From NCBI GenBank assembly GCA_038757945.1, contig JBCDGJ010000005.1, positions 1 to 60,420 of the forward strand: a stretch of DNA of 60,420 nucleotides, written 5' to 3'. The position numbers were made by a program, and so were the translations under genes. This DNA is from CALHVX01 sp038757945. GTDB taxonomy: Bacteria; Pseudomonadota; Gammaproteobacteria; Pseudomonadales; Azotimanducaceae. This document shows positions 32,590 to 39,890 of this stretch, in pieces; the stretch's first letter is position 1, and each line of letters starts with the position of its first letter. The notes beneath the pieces were generated by a model. It did not search any database. It was not told where the DNA came from and was given only the letters and a program-made list of their open reading frames with translations.

Positions 32590-33216
32590 CTAGTTTGGCC
32601 TCGGCTCGTCGGCTTCCAGGCTCAGCTGCAGCCGCACGAGATCCGCCAGCGTCCGGGAAGCCGTCTTCTGCATGACGTGGCTGCGATGGATCTCGACGGT
32701 ACGCTCGCTGATGCCGAGCTCAATGGCAATGACCTTGTTGGCCTGGCCGGATGCGACCCTGCGAAAGACTTCCTGCTCCCGTTTGGTCAGGTCTGCCACC
32801 TTCTGCCGTGCCTCGTTCAGACGCGATGCCTTGGCCTGCTGCTCCTCACCCACCGCCAGTGCTTCCTGTATTCGATCCAGCAGGTCCTGGTCGCGGAAGG
32901 GCTTGCGGATGAAATCGACAGCCCCCCGGCGCATGGCTTCAACCGCCATCGGAATGTCTCCGTGGCCGGTGATGAAAATGATCGGGATACGAATCTGTTC
33001 TTCCAGCAGGTGCTGCTGCAGGTCCAGCCCGCTCATGCCTGGCATGCGGATGTCGAGCACCAGACATCCTGCTGCCGCGGGATCGGCCGTGCTGAGGAAG
33101 CTCTGGGCTGATTCGTGTTCCTCGTGGGACAGGTTCACGGTGTCCAACAACATGCTGATGGCGTCCCGCACCGGTTCGTCATCGTCAATGATGTGGACGA
33201 TCGGCTGTTCACTCAT
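32590..33216 (-). CDS. FixJ/TodT-like LuxR-family response regulator
   Basis: From ATG 33216 the protein has 208 residues: a receiver domain (VHIIDDDEPVRDA; phospho-Asp in LVLDIRMPGMSGLD; Thr in FITGHGDIPM; Lys in IRKPFRD) and a LuxR-type helix-turn-helix (LTKREQEVFRRVASGQANK; LGISERTVEIHRSHVMQK). This is the FixJ/StyR/TodT subfamily. The start is chosen because it overlaps the kinase stop by 8 nt and begins right at the receiver. Together with the PAS kinase it forms a FixLJ-like pair divergent from the cbb3 oxidase operon. Confidence 0.93.
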   Translation of the reverse strand: MSEQPIVHIIDDDEPVRDAISMLLDTVNLSHEEHESAQSFLSTADPAAAGCLVLDIRMPGMSGLDLQQHLLEEQIRIPIIFITGHGDIPMAVEAMRRGAVDFIRKPFRDQDLLDRIQEALAVGEEQQAKASRLNEARQKVADLTKREQEVFRRVASGQANKVIAIELGISERTVEIHRSHVMQKTASRTLADLVRLQLSLEADEPRPN

Positions 33217-34351
33217 CGGTGATCGCTCCTGTTGGCAGGCGGAAATAGAAGGTGCAGCCCTGATCGGGATTGCGTTCGAAGGTGAGCAGGCCGTTGTGGG
33301 ATTCCAGGATTGAGCGGCAGATGGAGAGCCCCATGCCCATGCCGTCTGCTTTGGTCGTATGGAAGGCACTGAACAGGCGCTGCTCGAACTCGTCGCTCAC
33401 GCCCACGCCCCGGTCGATGACGGCCACTTCAATCCAGTCCGGCTGCGGCTGGCGCGTGCGGATCCAGACTTCGTTGCCGTAGCAGCAGTCTACCTCCACC
33501 ATCGCATCGATGGCGTTGCGGATCAGGTTCAGCGTGACCTGCTGGATTTGCACTGCGTCGCAGAACGCCGGTGGCAGCGCCGGGTCGAGATCGAACAGCA
33601 GCAGAATCCCGTTCAGTCGCGCGTCACCGGCGGCCAGGTGCTCGAGGTCCTTCACCAGTTCGTTGAGCTGAACCAGGCTCTTTTCGCTGCTTTCGTTGCG
33701 CACGAAGCGCTGGATTCGCTCGATTACCGATCCCGCACGCAGCGCCTGCGCGTTCAGCTTGCTGAGGGCGCTCCCCAGCTTGCGCCGGTCGGGCTCCTTC
33801 TGGTCCAGCAGCCGCATGCAGGCCTGGGCGTACATGGCGATAGCGGTCAGCGGCTGGTTGATCTCGTGTGCGATGCTGGCCGTCATTTCACCCATGGTGC
33901 TCAGCCGGCTGATTCGGGCAAGCCGCTCGCGCTGTTCCAGAGCATTGGCTTCCGCTGCCTTCTGATCGGTCAGATCACGGATGATGCCGGCGAAGTGGCG
34001 TCCGGATTCGTCCCGGATTTCGCTGATCGCAAGGGACATGGGAAACAGGGTGCCGTCCTTGCGCTGTGCGGGGAGTTCGCGGCCGACGCCGATGATCCTG
34101 GCTTCGTTGGTGGTCAGGTACTTGTCGATGAAGCCCTGATGTCGAGTCTTGTAGGGTTCCGGCATGAGCAGCGAGAGCGGCTGGCCCATCAGTTCCGCCG
34201 GCGCATAGCCGAACACGCCCTCCGTCGCACGGTTGACGGACTGGATCAGGCCCTTCGAATCGATTGTGATCACGGGATCGACGGCGGCATCGAGGATGGC
34301 CAACGCGTTGTTCGCCAGCCAGGCCTCCGGCTCCCCTGTAGTCGTTTCCAT
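33209..34351 (-). CDS. FixL-like PAS sensor histidine kinase
   Basis: 380 residues from ATG 34351. A PAS domain (VITIDSKGLIQSVNRATEGV; LLMPEPYKTRHQGFIDKYLT; RIIGVGRELPAQRKDGTLFP, residues ~20-125) is followed by the kinase core (phospho-His in IAHEINQPLTAIAMYAQACM; N box NLIRNAIDAM; DRGVGVS; GMGMGLSI). The His after MPEPYKTR is in the place of the heme-ligating His of FixL, and the Arg of GVGR is kept too, so heme-based O2 sensing is plausible; this comparison is from memory. No membrane segments, so cytoplasmic. Confidence 0.9.
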   Translation of the reverse strand: METTTGEPEAWLANNALAILDAAVDPVITIDSKGLIQSVNRATEGVFGYAPAELMGQPLSLLMPEPYKTRHQGFIDKYLTTNEARIIGVGRELPAQRKDGTLFPMSLAISEIRDESGRHFAGIIRDLTDQKAAEANALEQRERLARISRLSTMGEMTASIAHEINQPLTAIAMYAQACMRLLDQKEPDRRKLGSALSKLNAQALRAGSVIERIQRFVRNESSEKSLVQLNELVKDLEHLAAGDARLNGILLLFDLDPALPPAFCDAVQIQQVTLNLIRNAIDAMVEVDCCYGNEVWIRTRQPQPDWIEVAVIDRGVGVSDEFEQRLFSAFHTTKADGMGMGLSICRSILESHNGLLTFERNPDQGCTFYFRLPTGAITDE

Positions 34352-34457
34352 CTGTCTCCGTAGCCGCCCCACCGGGCGGTGAATCTGCGCCCTCTGCGCG
34401 CCGGTCGGCGCCCGTGGAACGGGTGCTGCCAACCCTTCTCCAGCAACCCCGGGATGG

Positions 34458-34471
34458 CCTAGGGGTTTCCC
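34458..34471. promoter_or_regulatory. CCTAGGGG-type motif upstream of usp-cco operon
   Basis: CCTAGGGGTTTCCC lies 95 bp before the usp start in the 214-bp divergent spacer between the FixL-like kinase and the usp-cco operon. A related CCTAGGG motif precedes the receiver-like gene. No FNR/ANR box (TTGAT-N4-ATCAA) was found in the spacer, which makes control by the FixJ-like regulator more attractive. The site assignment is inference. Confidence 0.35.
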
Positions 34472-34565
34472 GAAGGCCGTTCCGAGCAAGTCCGAATATT
34501 ACCTCCCCTGGGACCGTCCTACGATCCTTCCGCAGCTGGCGATCCCGAGCCGGCAGGAGGGAACT

Positions 34566-35021
34566 ATGGCGTACAAGCAGGTACTGATAGCGGTCGATCT
34601 GACCGACGAGGCGGAGGAGGTCATGACGGCCGCCCGCAATGTAACGGGCGACAGTGGTGCGAAGGTGCATCTGCTGACGGTCATTCGTCCTCTGGCACGG
34701 ATTTACGGTGGGCTCGACATGGCGCCAATGGCGGCTAATGCCCTCACCTTCGAGGAAGAAGCCATCAAGCAGGCCGAAAAACAGCTGACCGCGCTTGGCG
34801 GTGTGTTCGACGTCGGGCAACAGGACACCCACGTTCGGGTCGGTTCGCCGGCCGCCGAGATCAAGGCCTTTGCCGATGAGCACAGCGTGGATCTGATCGT
34901 CATGGGTACCCATGGCCGGCACGGCCTCGGCCTGCTGCTCGGTTCCACGGCCAATGCCGTCCTCCACGGCGTCCCCTGCGACGTGCTCGCCGTCAAAGTT
35001 CAGCAAATGGAGGTTTCCTGA
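34566..35021 (+). CDS. Universal stress protein (UspA family)
   Basis: The 151-residue protein has the UspA fold with the C-terminal ATP-binding motif GTHGRHGLGLLLGSTANAVL (G-2x-G-9x-G-S/T pattern) and the N-terminal VLIAVDLTDEA. GGAGGGA lies right before ATG 34566. Its stop shares one base with the ccoN start (TGATG), so it is the first gene of the oxidase operon. Usp genes often accompany low-oxygen regulons; it likely acts in energy-stress survival. Confidence 0.92.
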   Translation: MAYKQVLIAVDLTDEAEEVMTAARNVTGDSGAKVHLLTVIRPLARIYGGLDMAPMAANALTFEEEAIKQAEKQLTALGGVFDVGQQDTHVRVGSPAAEIKAFADEHSVDLIVMGTHGRHGLGLLLGSTANAVLHGVPCDVLAVKVQQMEVS

Positions 35022-36505
35022 TGTCGAGTGCGGCGGCCAACGCGGAGCTGACCGAGGTCAACTACGACCTCGATGTGGTCCGGAAATTCGCGATCATGAC
35101 CGTGGTCTGGGGGGTGATCGGTATGGCGGTGGGCGTACTGCTCGCCGCGCAGCTGGCCTGGCCAGCGCTGAACTTCGACCTGCCCTGGCTTTCTTTCGGC
35201 CGGATCCGGCCGCTGCACACCAATGCGGTGATCTTTGCCTTTGGCGGGTGTGCGCTGATGGGAACAATCTTCTACATCGTGCAGCGCACCTGCCAGACCC
35301 GCCTCATCTCGTCGGCGCTCGCCAACTTCGTGTTCTGGGGCTGGCAGGCGGTGATCCTGTCGGCAGTTGTGACCCTGCCGCTCGGAATCACGACCAGCAA
35401 GGAATACGCTGAGCTCGAATGGCCGATCGATATCCTGATCGCGCTGGTCTGGGTGGCCTTCGGGATTGTCTTCTTCGGCACGCTGACGCAACGCAAGGTC
35501 AAGCACATCTACGTGGCCAACTGGTTCTTCGGTGCGCTGATCATCGCTGTCGCGATTCTGCACATCGTCAACAGCCTGGCGTTGCCGGTCTCTGGTCTCA
35601 AGAGCTACTCGATCTACTCCGGCTCCGTGGACGCCATGGTGCAGTGGTGGTACGGCCACAATGCTGTCGGCTTCTACCTGACCGCTGGGTTCCTCGGCAT
35701 GATGTACTACTTCGTCCCGAAGCAGGCGGAGCGTCCGGTGTATTCCTACCGGCTCTCCGTCGTGCACTTCTGGGCGCTCATTGCGATCTACGTCTGGGCC
35801 GGTCCGCATCATCTGCACTACACGTCGCTGCCGGACTGGGCGCAGACGCTGGGCATGGTGATGAGCCTGGTGCTGTTGGCGCCATCCTGGGGCGGCATGA
35901 TCAACGGCATCATGACCCTCTCCGGCGCCTGGGAAAAACTGCGTACGGACCCGATTCTGAAGTTCCTGATCGTCTCCCTGTCGTTCTACGGCATGTCGAC
36001 CTTCGAAGGGCCGATGATGTCGATCAAAACCATCAACGCCCTGTCCCACAACACGGACTGGACCATTGGCCACGTGCACAGCGGAGCACTCGGCTGGGTT
36101 GCGATGATCAGCATCGGCTCCCTCTATCACCTGATTCCGATTCTCTTCGGTCGTCAGCAGGGACAGATGTACAGCATCAAGCTGGTCAACCTGCACTTCT
36201 GGCTGTCTACCCTGGGGACAGTGATCTACATCGCTTCCATGTGGGTCAACGGTCTGCTGCAGGGGCTGATGTGGCGCGCCACAAACATTGATGGAACGCT
36301 GACCTACAGCTTCACGGAGGCCGTCGAGGCGAGCTATCCGGGCTACATCGTCCGTTTCATCGGTGGCGCCATCTTCCTCGCTGGCATGCTCATCATGGCC
36401 TACAACGTCTGGATGACGGCCCGCGGCAAGACCGCCATTGAAGAGCCGGTTGCGGCGACGCCGATGCTGGACACCCTTGAACCTGCACCGGTAGGAGCCA
36501 AGTAA
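35021..36505 (+). CDS. ccoN: cbb3-type cytochrome c oxidase subunit I
   Basis: The 494-residue catalytic subunit has about twelve membrane segments and the His ligands expected for heme b, the heme b3/CuB site and copper: RPLHTNAVIF, WWYGHNAVGFYLTA, AGPHHLHYTSLPDWAQT (CuB His pair) and NTDWTIGHVHSGALGW. It reduces O2 to water with high affinity. Coupled through TGATG to usp upstream and by a TAATG junction to ccoO. Sequence is full length, no defects seen. Confidence 0.97.
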   Translation: MSSAAANAELTEVNYDLDVVRKFAIMTVVWGVIGMAVGVLLAAQLAWPALNFDLPWLSFGRIRPLHTNAVIFAFGGCALMGTIFYIVQRTCQTRLISSALANFVFWGWQAVILSAVVTLPLGITTSKEYAELEWPIDILIALVWVAFGIVFFGTLTQRKVKHIYVANWFFGALIIAVAILHIVNSLALPVSGLKSYSIYSGSVDAMVQWWYGHNAVGFYLTAGFLGMMYYFVPKQAERPVYSYRLSVVHFWALIAIYVWAGPHHLHYTSLPDWAQTLGMVMSLVLLAPSWGGMINGIMTLSGAWEKLRTDPILKFLIVSLSFYGMSTFEGPMMSIKTINALSHNTDWTIGHVHSGALGWVAMISIGSLYHLIPILFGRQQGQMYSIKLVNLHFWLSTLGTVIYIASMWVNGLLQGLMWRATNIDGTLTYSFTEAVEASYPGYIVRFIGGAIFLAGMLIMAYNVWMTARGKTAIEEPVAATPMLDTLEPAPVGAK

Positions 36506-37122
36506 TGAGTCACGAGTGGATCGAAAAGAACGTCGGCTGGCTGATCCTGCTGACGATCGTGGCCGTCAGCTTCGGCGGCATGGTGGAAATGCTGCCGCTG
36601 ATCTTCAAGCAGAACCCGACGGAACCCATTCCGAACCTGAAGCCCTATGACGCCGTGGCGCTCGAGGGGCGGGACATTTACATCCGCGAGGGCTGCGTCG
36701 GCTGCCACACGCAGATGGTGCGCACGCTGCGCGATGAGTCGGCGCGCTATGGTCACTACTCGGTTGCCGGTGAGGATGTCTACGAGCGTCCGTTCCTCTG
36801 GGGCTCGAAGCGGACGGGTCCGGATCTGGCCCGCGTTGGCGGGCGCTACAGCGATGACTGGCATCGTGCCCATCTGTACAACCCGCGTAGCGTCGTGCCC
36901 GTGTCCAATATGCCGGCCTATCCCTGGCTGTTCGAGCGCACGCTCGACGGTGCCGACACGGCAGCCAAGATGAGCACCCTGCGCACGTTGGGGGTGCCCT
37001 ATACCGACGAGGACATCGCCGCTGCTGAGGCTAAGGTCAAAGGCGTTTCCGAAGCCGAGGCGCTGATCGCTTACCTGCAGACGCAGGGTCTGGACATGCG
37101 CGGTTACGGGGAGGGGCCATGA
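36505..37122 (+). CDS. ccoO: cbb3-type cytochrome c oxidase subunit II (mono-heme)
   Basis: The 205-residue membrane-anchored cytochrome c has one N-terminal anchor (VGWLILLTIVAVSFGGMVEM), a CVGCH heme c site (REGCVGCHTQMVRTL, about 67-81) and an axial Met candidate in SNMPAYPWLF. It passes electrons to the CcoN heme sites. It overlaps ccoN by one base and ccoQ by four (ATGA). Confidence 0.96.
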   Translation: MSHEWIEKNVGWLILLTIVAVSFGGMVEMLPLIFKQNPTEPIPNLKPYDAVALEGRDIYIREGCVGCHTQMVRTLRDESARYGHYSVAGEDVYERPFLWGSKRTGPDLARVGGRYSDDWHRAHLYNPRSVVPVSNMPAYPWLFERTLDGADTAAKMSTLRTLGVPYTDEDIAAAEAKVKGVSEAEALIAYLQTQGLDMRGYGEGP

Positions 37123-37268
37123 CACCGACGCTCATCTCCCTGATCGGCCTCACGCTGACGGCGGTGGGGATCACCTGGTGGGCGTATGCCCCGAGCCAGC
37201 GCTCGCGCTGGAACGAGGCCGCCAATCTGCCCTTTAAAGAGTTGCCTTCCGAGGAGTCTGAACTATGA
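37119..37268 (+). CDS. ccoQ: Small cbb3 oxidase subunit IV (CcoQ)
   Basis: A 49-residue protein starting at ATG 37119: one membrane segment (LISLIGLTLTAVGITWWAY), then a polar tail with the CcoQ-like NEAANLPF motif. It overlaps ccoO and ccoP by 4 nt each (ATGA at both ends). CcoQ helps stabilise the oxidase. The size and place between ccoO and ccoP are diagnostic. Confidence 0.9.
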   Translation: MTPTLISLIGLTLTAVGITWWAYAPSQRSRWNEAANLPFKELPSEESEL

Positions 37269-38140
37269 ACCCAACCTGGCACTGGTTTGTCGTGATCGGC
37301 ACATTGCTGAGCCTGGCCGCAATGGTCTGGTTGCTGCTGGCGAACCGACGAACGTCAGATCAGGCTGATACCGGTCATGAGTGGGATGGCATTCAGGAAC
37401 TCGATAACCCGCTGCCCATGTGGTGGGTCTATATGTTCGTGATCTCCGTCGTCTTCGCCCTGGGGTACATGGTGCTGTTCCCGGGCCTCGGCAACTATCA
37501 GGGCAGTCTCGACTGGTCTTCGCAGGCGAAGCACGACCGAGCGGTGGAGGCGTTTGCCAGCCAGTTTGATCCGCTCTACGAAAAGCTTGCCGGTCTGCCC
37601 GATGCTGCGCTCGTGAGTGATCCCCAGGTGCAGCAGATCGGCCGCCGACTGTTCCTGAACAACTGCTCGACCTGCCACGGCATTAACGCGCAGGGCGGTG
37701 AAGGGTTTCCAAACCTGCACGATGAGGAGTGGCTCTACGGCAGCGACCTGGCAACGGTGACCCAGACGCTGCTCGGCGGCCGTGCCGGTGCCATGCCCGG
37801 CTGGGAAGCGGCGTTGAAAGAGTCCGGCGTCGAAGAAGTAAGCCACTTCGTGCTGTCGCTCAGCGGTGCCGACCATGATGCGGCGCTCGCGGGACCGGGT
37901 GAGAGCAAGTACCAGATGTTCTGCGCGGCCTGCCACCAGGCGGACGGCACCGGCAATGCCGTGCTCGGGGCGCCGGATCTGACCAACGACATCTGGTTGT
38001 ACGGCGGCTCGCTGGAGGCGATCCGGCATTCGATTGCTGTCGGACGCAACGGTCGTATGCCGGCGCAGGCCGACATCCTCGGTCCGGAGCGCACGCGGAT
38101 TCTGGCTGCCTACGTGGTTGGACTGAACCAGGAGAGCTGA
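37265..38140 (+). CDS. ccoP: cbb3-type cytochrome c oxidase subunit III (di-heme)
   Basis: The 291-residue protein has an N-terminal membrane segment (TWHWFVVIGTLLSLAAMVWL), a second (WWVYMFVISVVFALGYMVLF) and two cytochrome c domains with CSTCHG (near residue 137) and CAACHQ (near residue 220) heme sites. It accepts electrons from soluble cytochromes and hands them to CcoO. Linked tightly to ccoQ (overlap) and ccoG (2-nt gap). Confidence 0.96.
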   Translation: MNPTWHWFVVIGTLLSLAAMVWLLLANRRTSDQADTGHEWDGIQELDNPLPMWWVYMFVISVVFALGYMVLFPGLGNYQGSLDWSSQAKHDRAVEAFASQFDPLYEKLAGLPDAALVSDPQVQQIGRRLFLNNCSTCHGINAQGGEGFPNLHDEEWLYGSDLATVTQTLLGGRAGAMPGWEAALKESGVEEVSHFVLSLSGADHDAALAGPGESKYQMFCAACHQADGTGNAVLGAPDLTNDIWLYGGSLEAIRHSIAVGRNGRMPAQADILGPERTRILAAYVVGLNQES

Positions 38141-38142
38141 CG

Positions 38143-39600
38143 GTGGGCGAGGCGAAACAGATCGAAGTGGCGGATCTGACCGAAGTTGATGGCTTCGGCC
38201 CCGTTGATCTGTATCAGAAGCGCGAGAAGATCATTACCCGCTCAACCAGCGGCTGGTATCAGTACCTGCGCTGGTTTACCGGCTGGCCGCTGCTCTTCGC
38301 TTACTTCGGTGCACCGCATCTCTATTGGGAAGGCCGGCAGGCGATCCTGTTCGATCTGGGTGCCCGCCAGTTTCACCTTTTTGACCTGACCTTCTGGCCG
38401 GAGGACCTCTGGCTCTGCGGCTGGTTGCTCATCATCGGCGCCTTTTCCCTGTTTACCGTCACCACGCTGCTCGGCCGGGTCTGGTGTGGGTTCACCTGCC
38501 CGCAGACGGTGTGGACCGCGATGTTCATGTGGATCGAGCAGTTCGCCGAAGGTACGCGGAGCGCGCGGATCAAGCTGGAAAAGGCTCCCATGTCGTTCAG
38601 CAAGGCCCGCAAGCGTAGCGTCAAGCATGGTCTCTGGCTTGGCCTCGCATTCCTGACCGGCGTGACCTTCGTCGGCTACTTCACGCCCATCCACGAGCTG
38701 GTGCTGGATTTTGTGAACCTCGAAGTCGGCGGCTGGGCCCTGTTCTGGACACTGTTCTTTACCCTCGCGACCTACGGCAACGCCGGTTGGATGCGCGAGC
38801 AGGTCTGCATCTACATGTGCCCCTACGCGCGCTTTCAGTCGGCGATGTTCGACCACGATACGATGATCGTGGCCTACGACGCCGGCCGCGGCGAACCGCG
38901 CAGCGCGGCGAAGCGCGGCCTGGCCACCGATGCGGGTGACTGCGTGAACTGCAGCATCTGCGTACAGGTGTGTCCGACCGGCATCGATATCCGCGACGGC
39001 CTGCAGTACCAGTGCATCAGCTGCGCCCACTGCATTGATGCCTGTAACGAGGTGATGCGTAAAGTGGATCGCCCCGAGGGATTGATCCGCTTTACCTCCG
39101 AGTCCGAGCTCGCTGGCAAGGGCCGTCACTGGTTGCGGCCACGCAGCGTCGGCTATGCGACGGCTGCCCTTGCCATGTGCGTCGCGTTCTCCGTTGCGGT
39201 CCTCAGCCGGGATCCGTTGATGGTGGAGATTGTGCGCGGCCGTGGTGACCTCTATCAGATGGATACGCGTGGGCAGGTTGCCAACGACTACCTGCTGAAG
39301 CTGACCAACAAGACCGCGCGACCCATGGTCGCGAGCGTCGCGCTGAAAGCGCTACCCGGTGCTGCCGTGCTTGCTCTCGAAGCCGAATCCGACCTTCCCT
39401 TGGCTCCGCGCGAGTCGAAGCTCACGCCGCTGCGCGTTATCGCCGCGGCCGAGGCGCTGGCGGGACTGGCCGGCAGCCGGCCCCTGGAGTTTGAAGTGTG
39501 TCTTGAGTACTCGGGGTCCGAGCAGGAAGGCCGCTGCAGTACCGAGCCGAGCCTGTTCTTTGCTCCGACGAGCCACAGCGCAGGCCTTGGAGGACGGTGA
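38143..39600 (+). CDS. ccoG: Cytochrome c oxidase accessory protein CcoG (RdxA/FixG)
   Basis: The 485-residue membrane protein (GTG start) carries a polyferredoxin block CVNCSICVQVCP and CISCAHCIDACNEVM for two [4Fe-4S] clusters plus CGFTCPQTVW, with several membrane segments before it, and a C-terminal periplasmic Ig-like domain. CcoG reduces Cu(II) for cbb3 assembly. It starts 2 nt after ccoP and shares one base (TGATG) with the next small gene. Confidence 0.95.
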   Translation: MGEAKQIEVADLTEVDGFGPVDLYQKREKIITRSTSGWYQYLRWFTGWPLLFAYFGAPHLYWEGRQAILFDLGARQFHLFDLTFWPEDLWLCGWLLIIGAFSLFTVTTLLGRVWCGFTCPQTVWTAMFMWIEQFAEGTRSARIKLEKAPMSFSKARKRSVKHGLWLGLAFLTGVTFVGYFTPIHELVLDFVNLEVGGWALFWTLFFTLATYGNAGWMREQVCIYMCPYARFQSAMFDHDTMIVAYDAGRGEPRSAAKRGLATDAGDCVNCSICVQVCPTGIDIRDGLQYQCISCAHCIDACNEVMRKVDRPEGLIRFTSESELAGKGRHWLRPRSVGYATAALAMCVAFSVAVLSRDPLMVEIVRGRGDLYQMDTRGQVANDYLLKLTNKTARPMVASVALKALPGAAVLALEAESDLPLAPRESKLTPLRVIAAAEALAGLAGSRPLEFEVCLEYSGSEQEGRCSTEPSLFFAPTSHSAGLGGR

Positions 39601-39839
39601 TGAAACGCGACTGCAAACGAATGATCTGGCTGCTGCTGGTACCGCCCGCAGCGGCCATCGTGATGGGCGTGCTGATGTTGAATCTGGCGCTCCGCACGGA
39701 TCCCGGAGCGATTGCGCCCACGACGTCCCCACTCAGCAAGACGAGCTGGCGCGCTGCGCCCGAGGCCCTGCGCGCGGAGGTTTCCGTGCCGGGTCGGCCA
39801 GCCCGTGCCGACGGTGCCCCCGAGCGCGATGGACCGTGA
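39600..39839 (+). CDS. Small membrane protein at the ccoH position
   Basis: A 79-residue protein with one N-terminal membrane segment (MIWLLLVPPAAAIVMGVLML, about 8-27), then LNLALRTDPGAIAPTTSPLSKTSW. It starts in TGATG overlap with ccoG and precedes ccoI, the place where ccoH (fixH, about 150-170 residues) is normally found. It is half the usual length and lacks the DDYYKKG-type motif known from FixH, so it is either a reduced CcoH or an unrelated protein doing its job. Confidence 0.65.
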   Translation: MKRDCKRMIWLLLVPPAAAIVMGVLMLNLALRTDPGAIAPTTSPLSKTSWRAAPEALRAEVSVPGRPARADGAPERDGP

Positions 39840-39890
39840 GCCTGCGTCGAGACAACCGCATGATGAGAACCCTGCCATGAGTACTACACC

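Noticed and set aside
33209..34351. Idea that the FixL-like kinase has lost its heme ligand because Arg precedes IIGVGR
   Set aside because: By counting back from the conserved Arg of the GVGR block, the ligand His corresponds to the His in MPEPYKTRHQGF, which is present; the changed residue is a different one.
34352..34565. FNR/ANR box before usp-cco
   Set aside because: The spacer has no TTGAT-N4-ATCAA or close variant.
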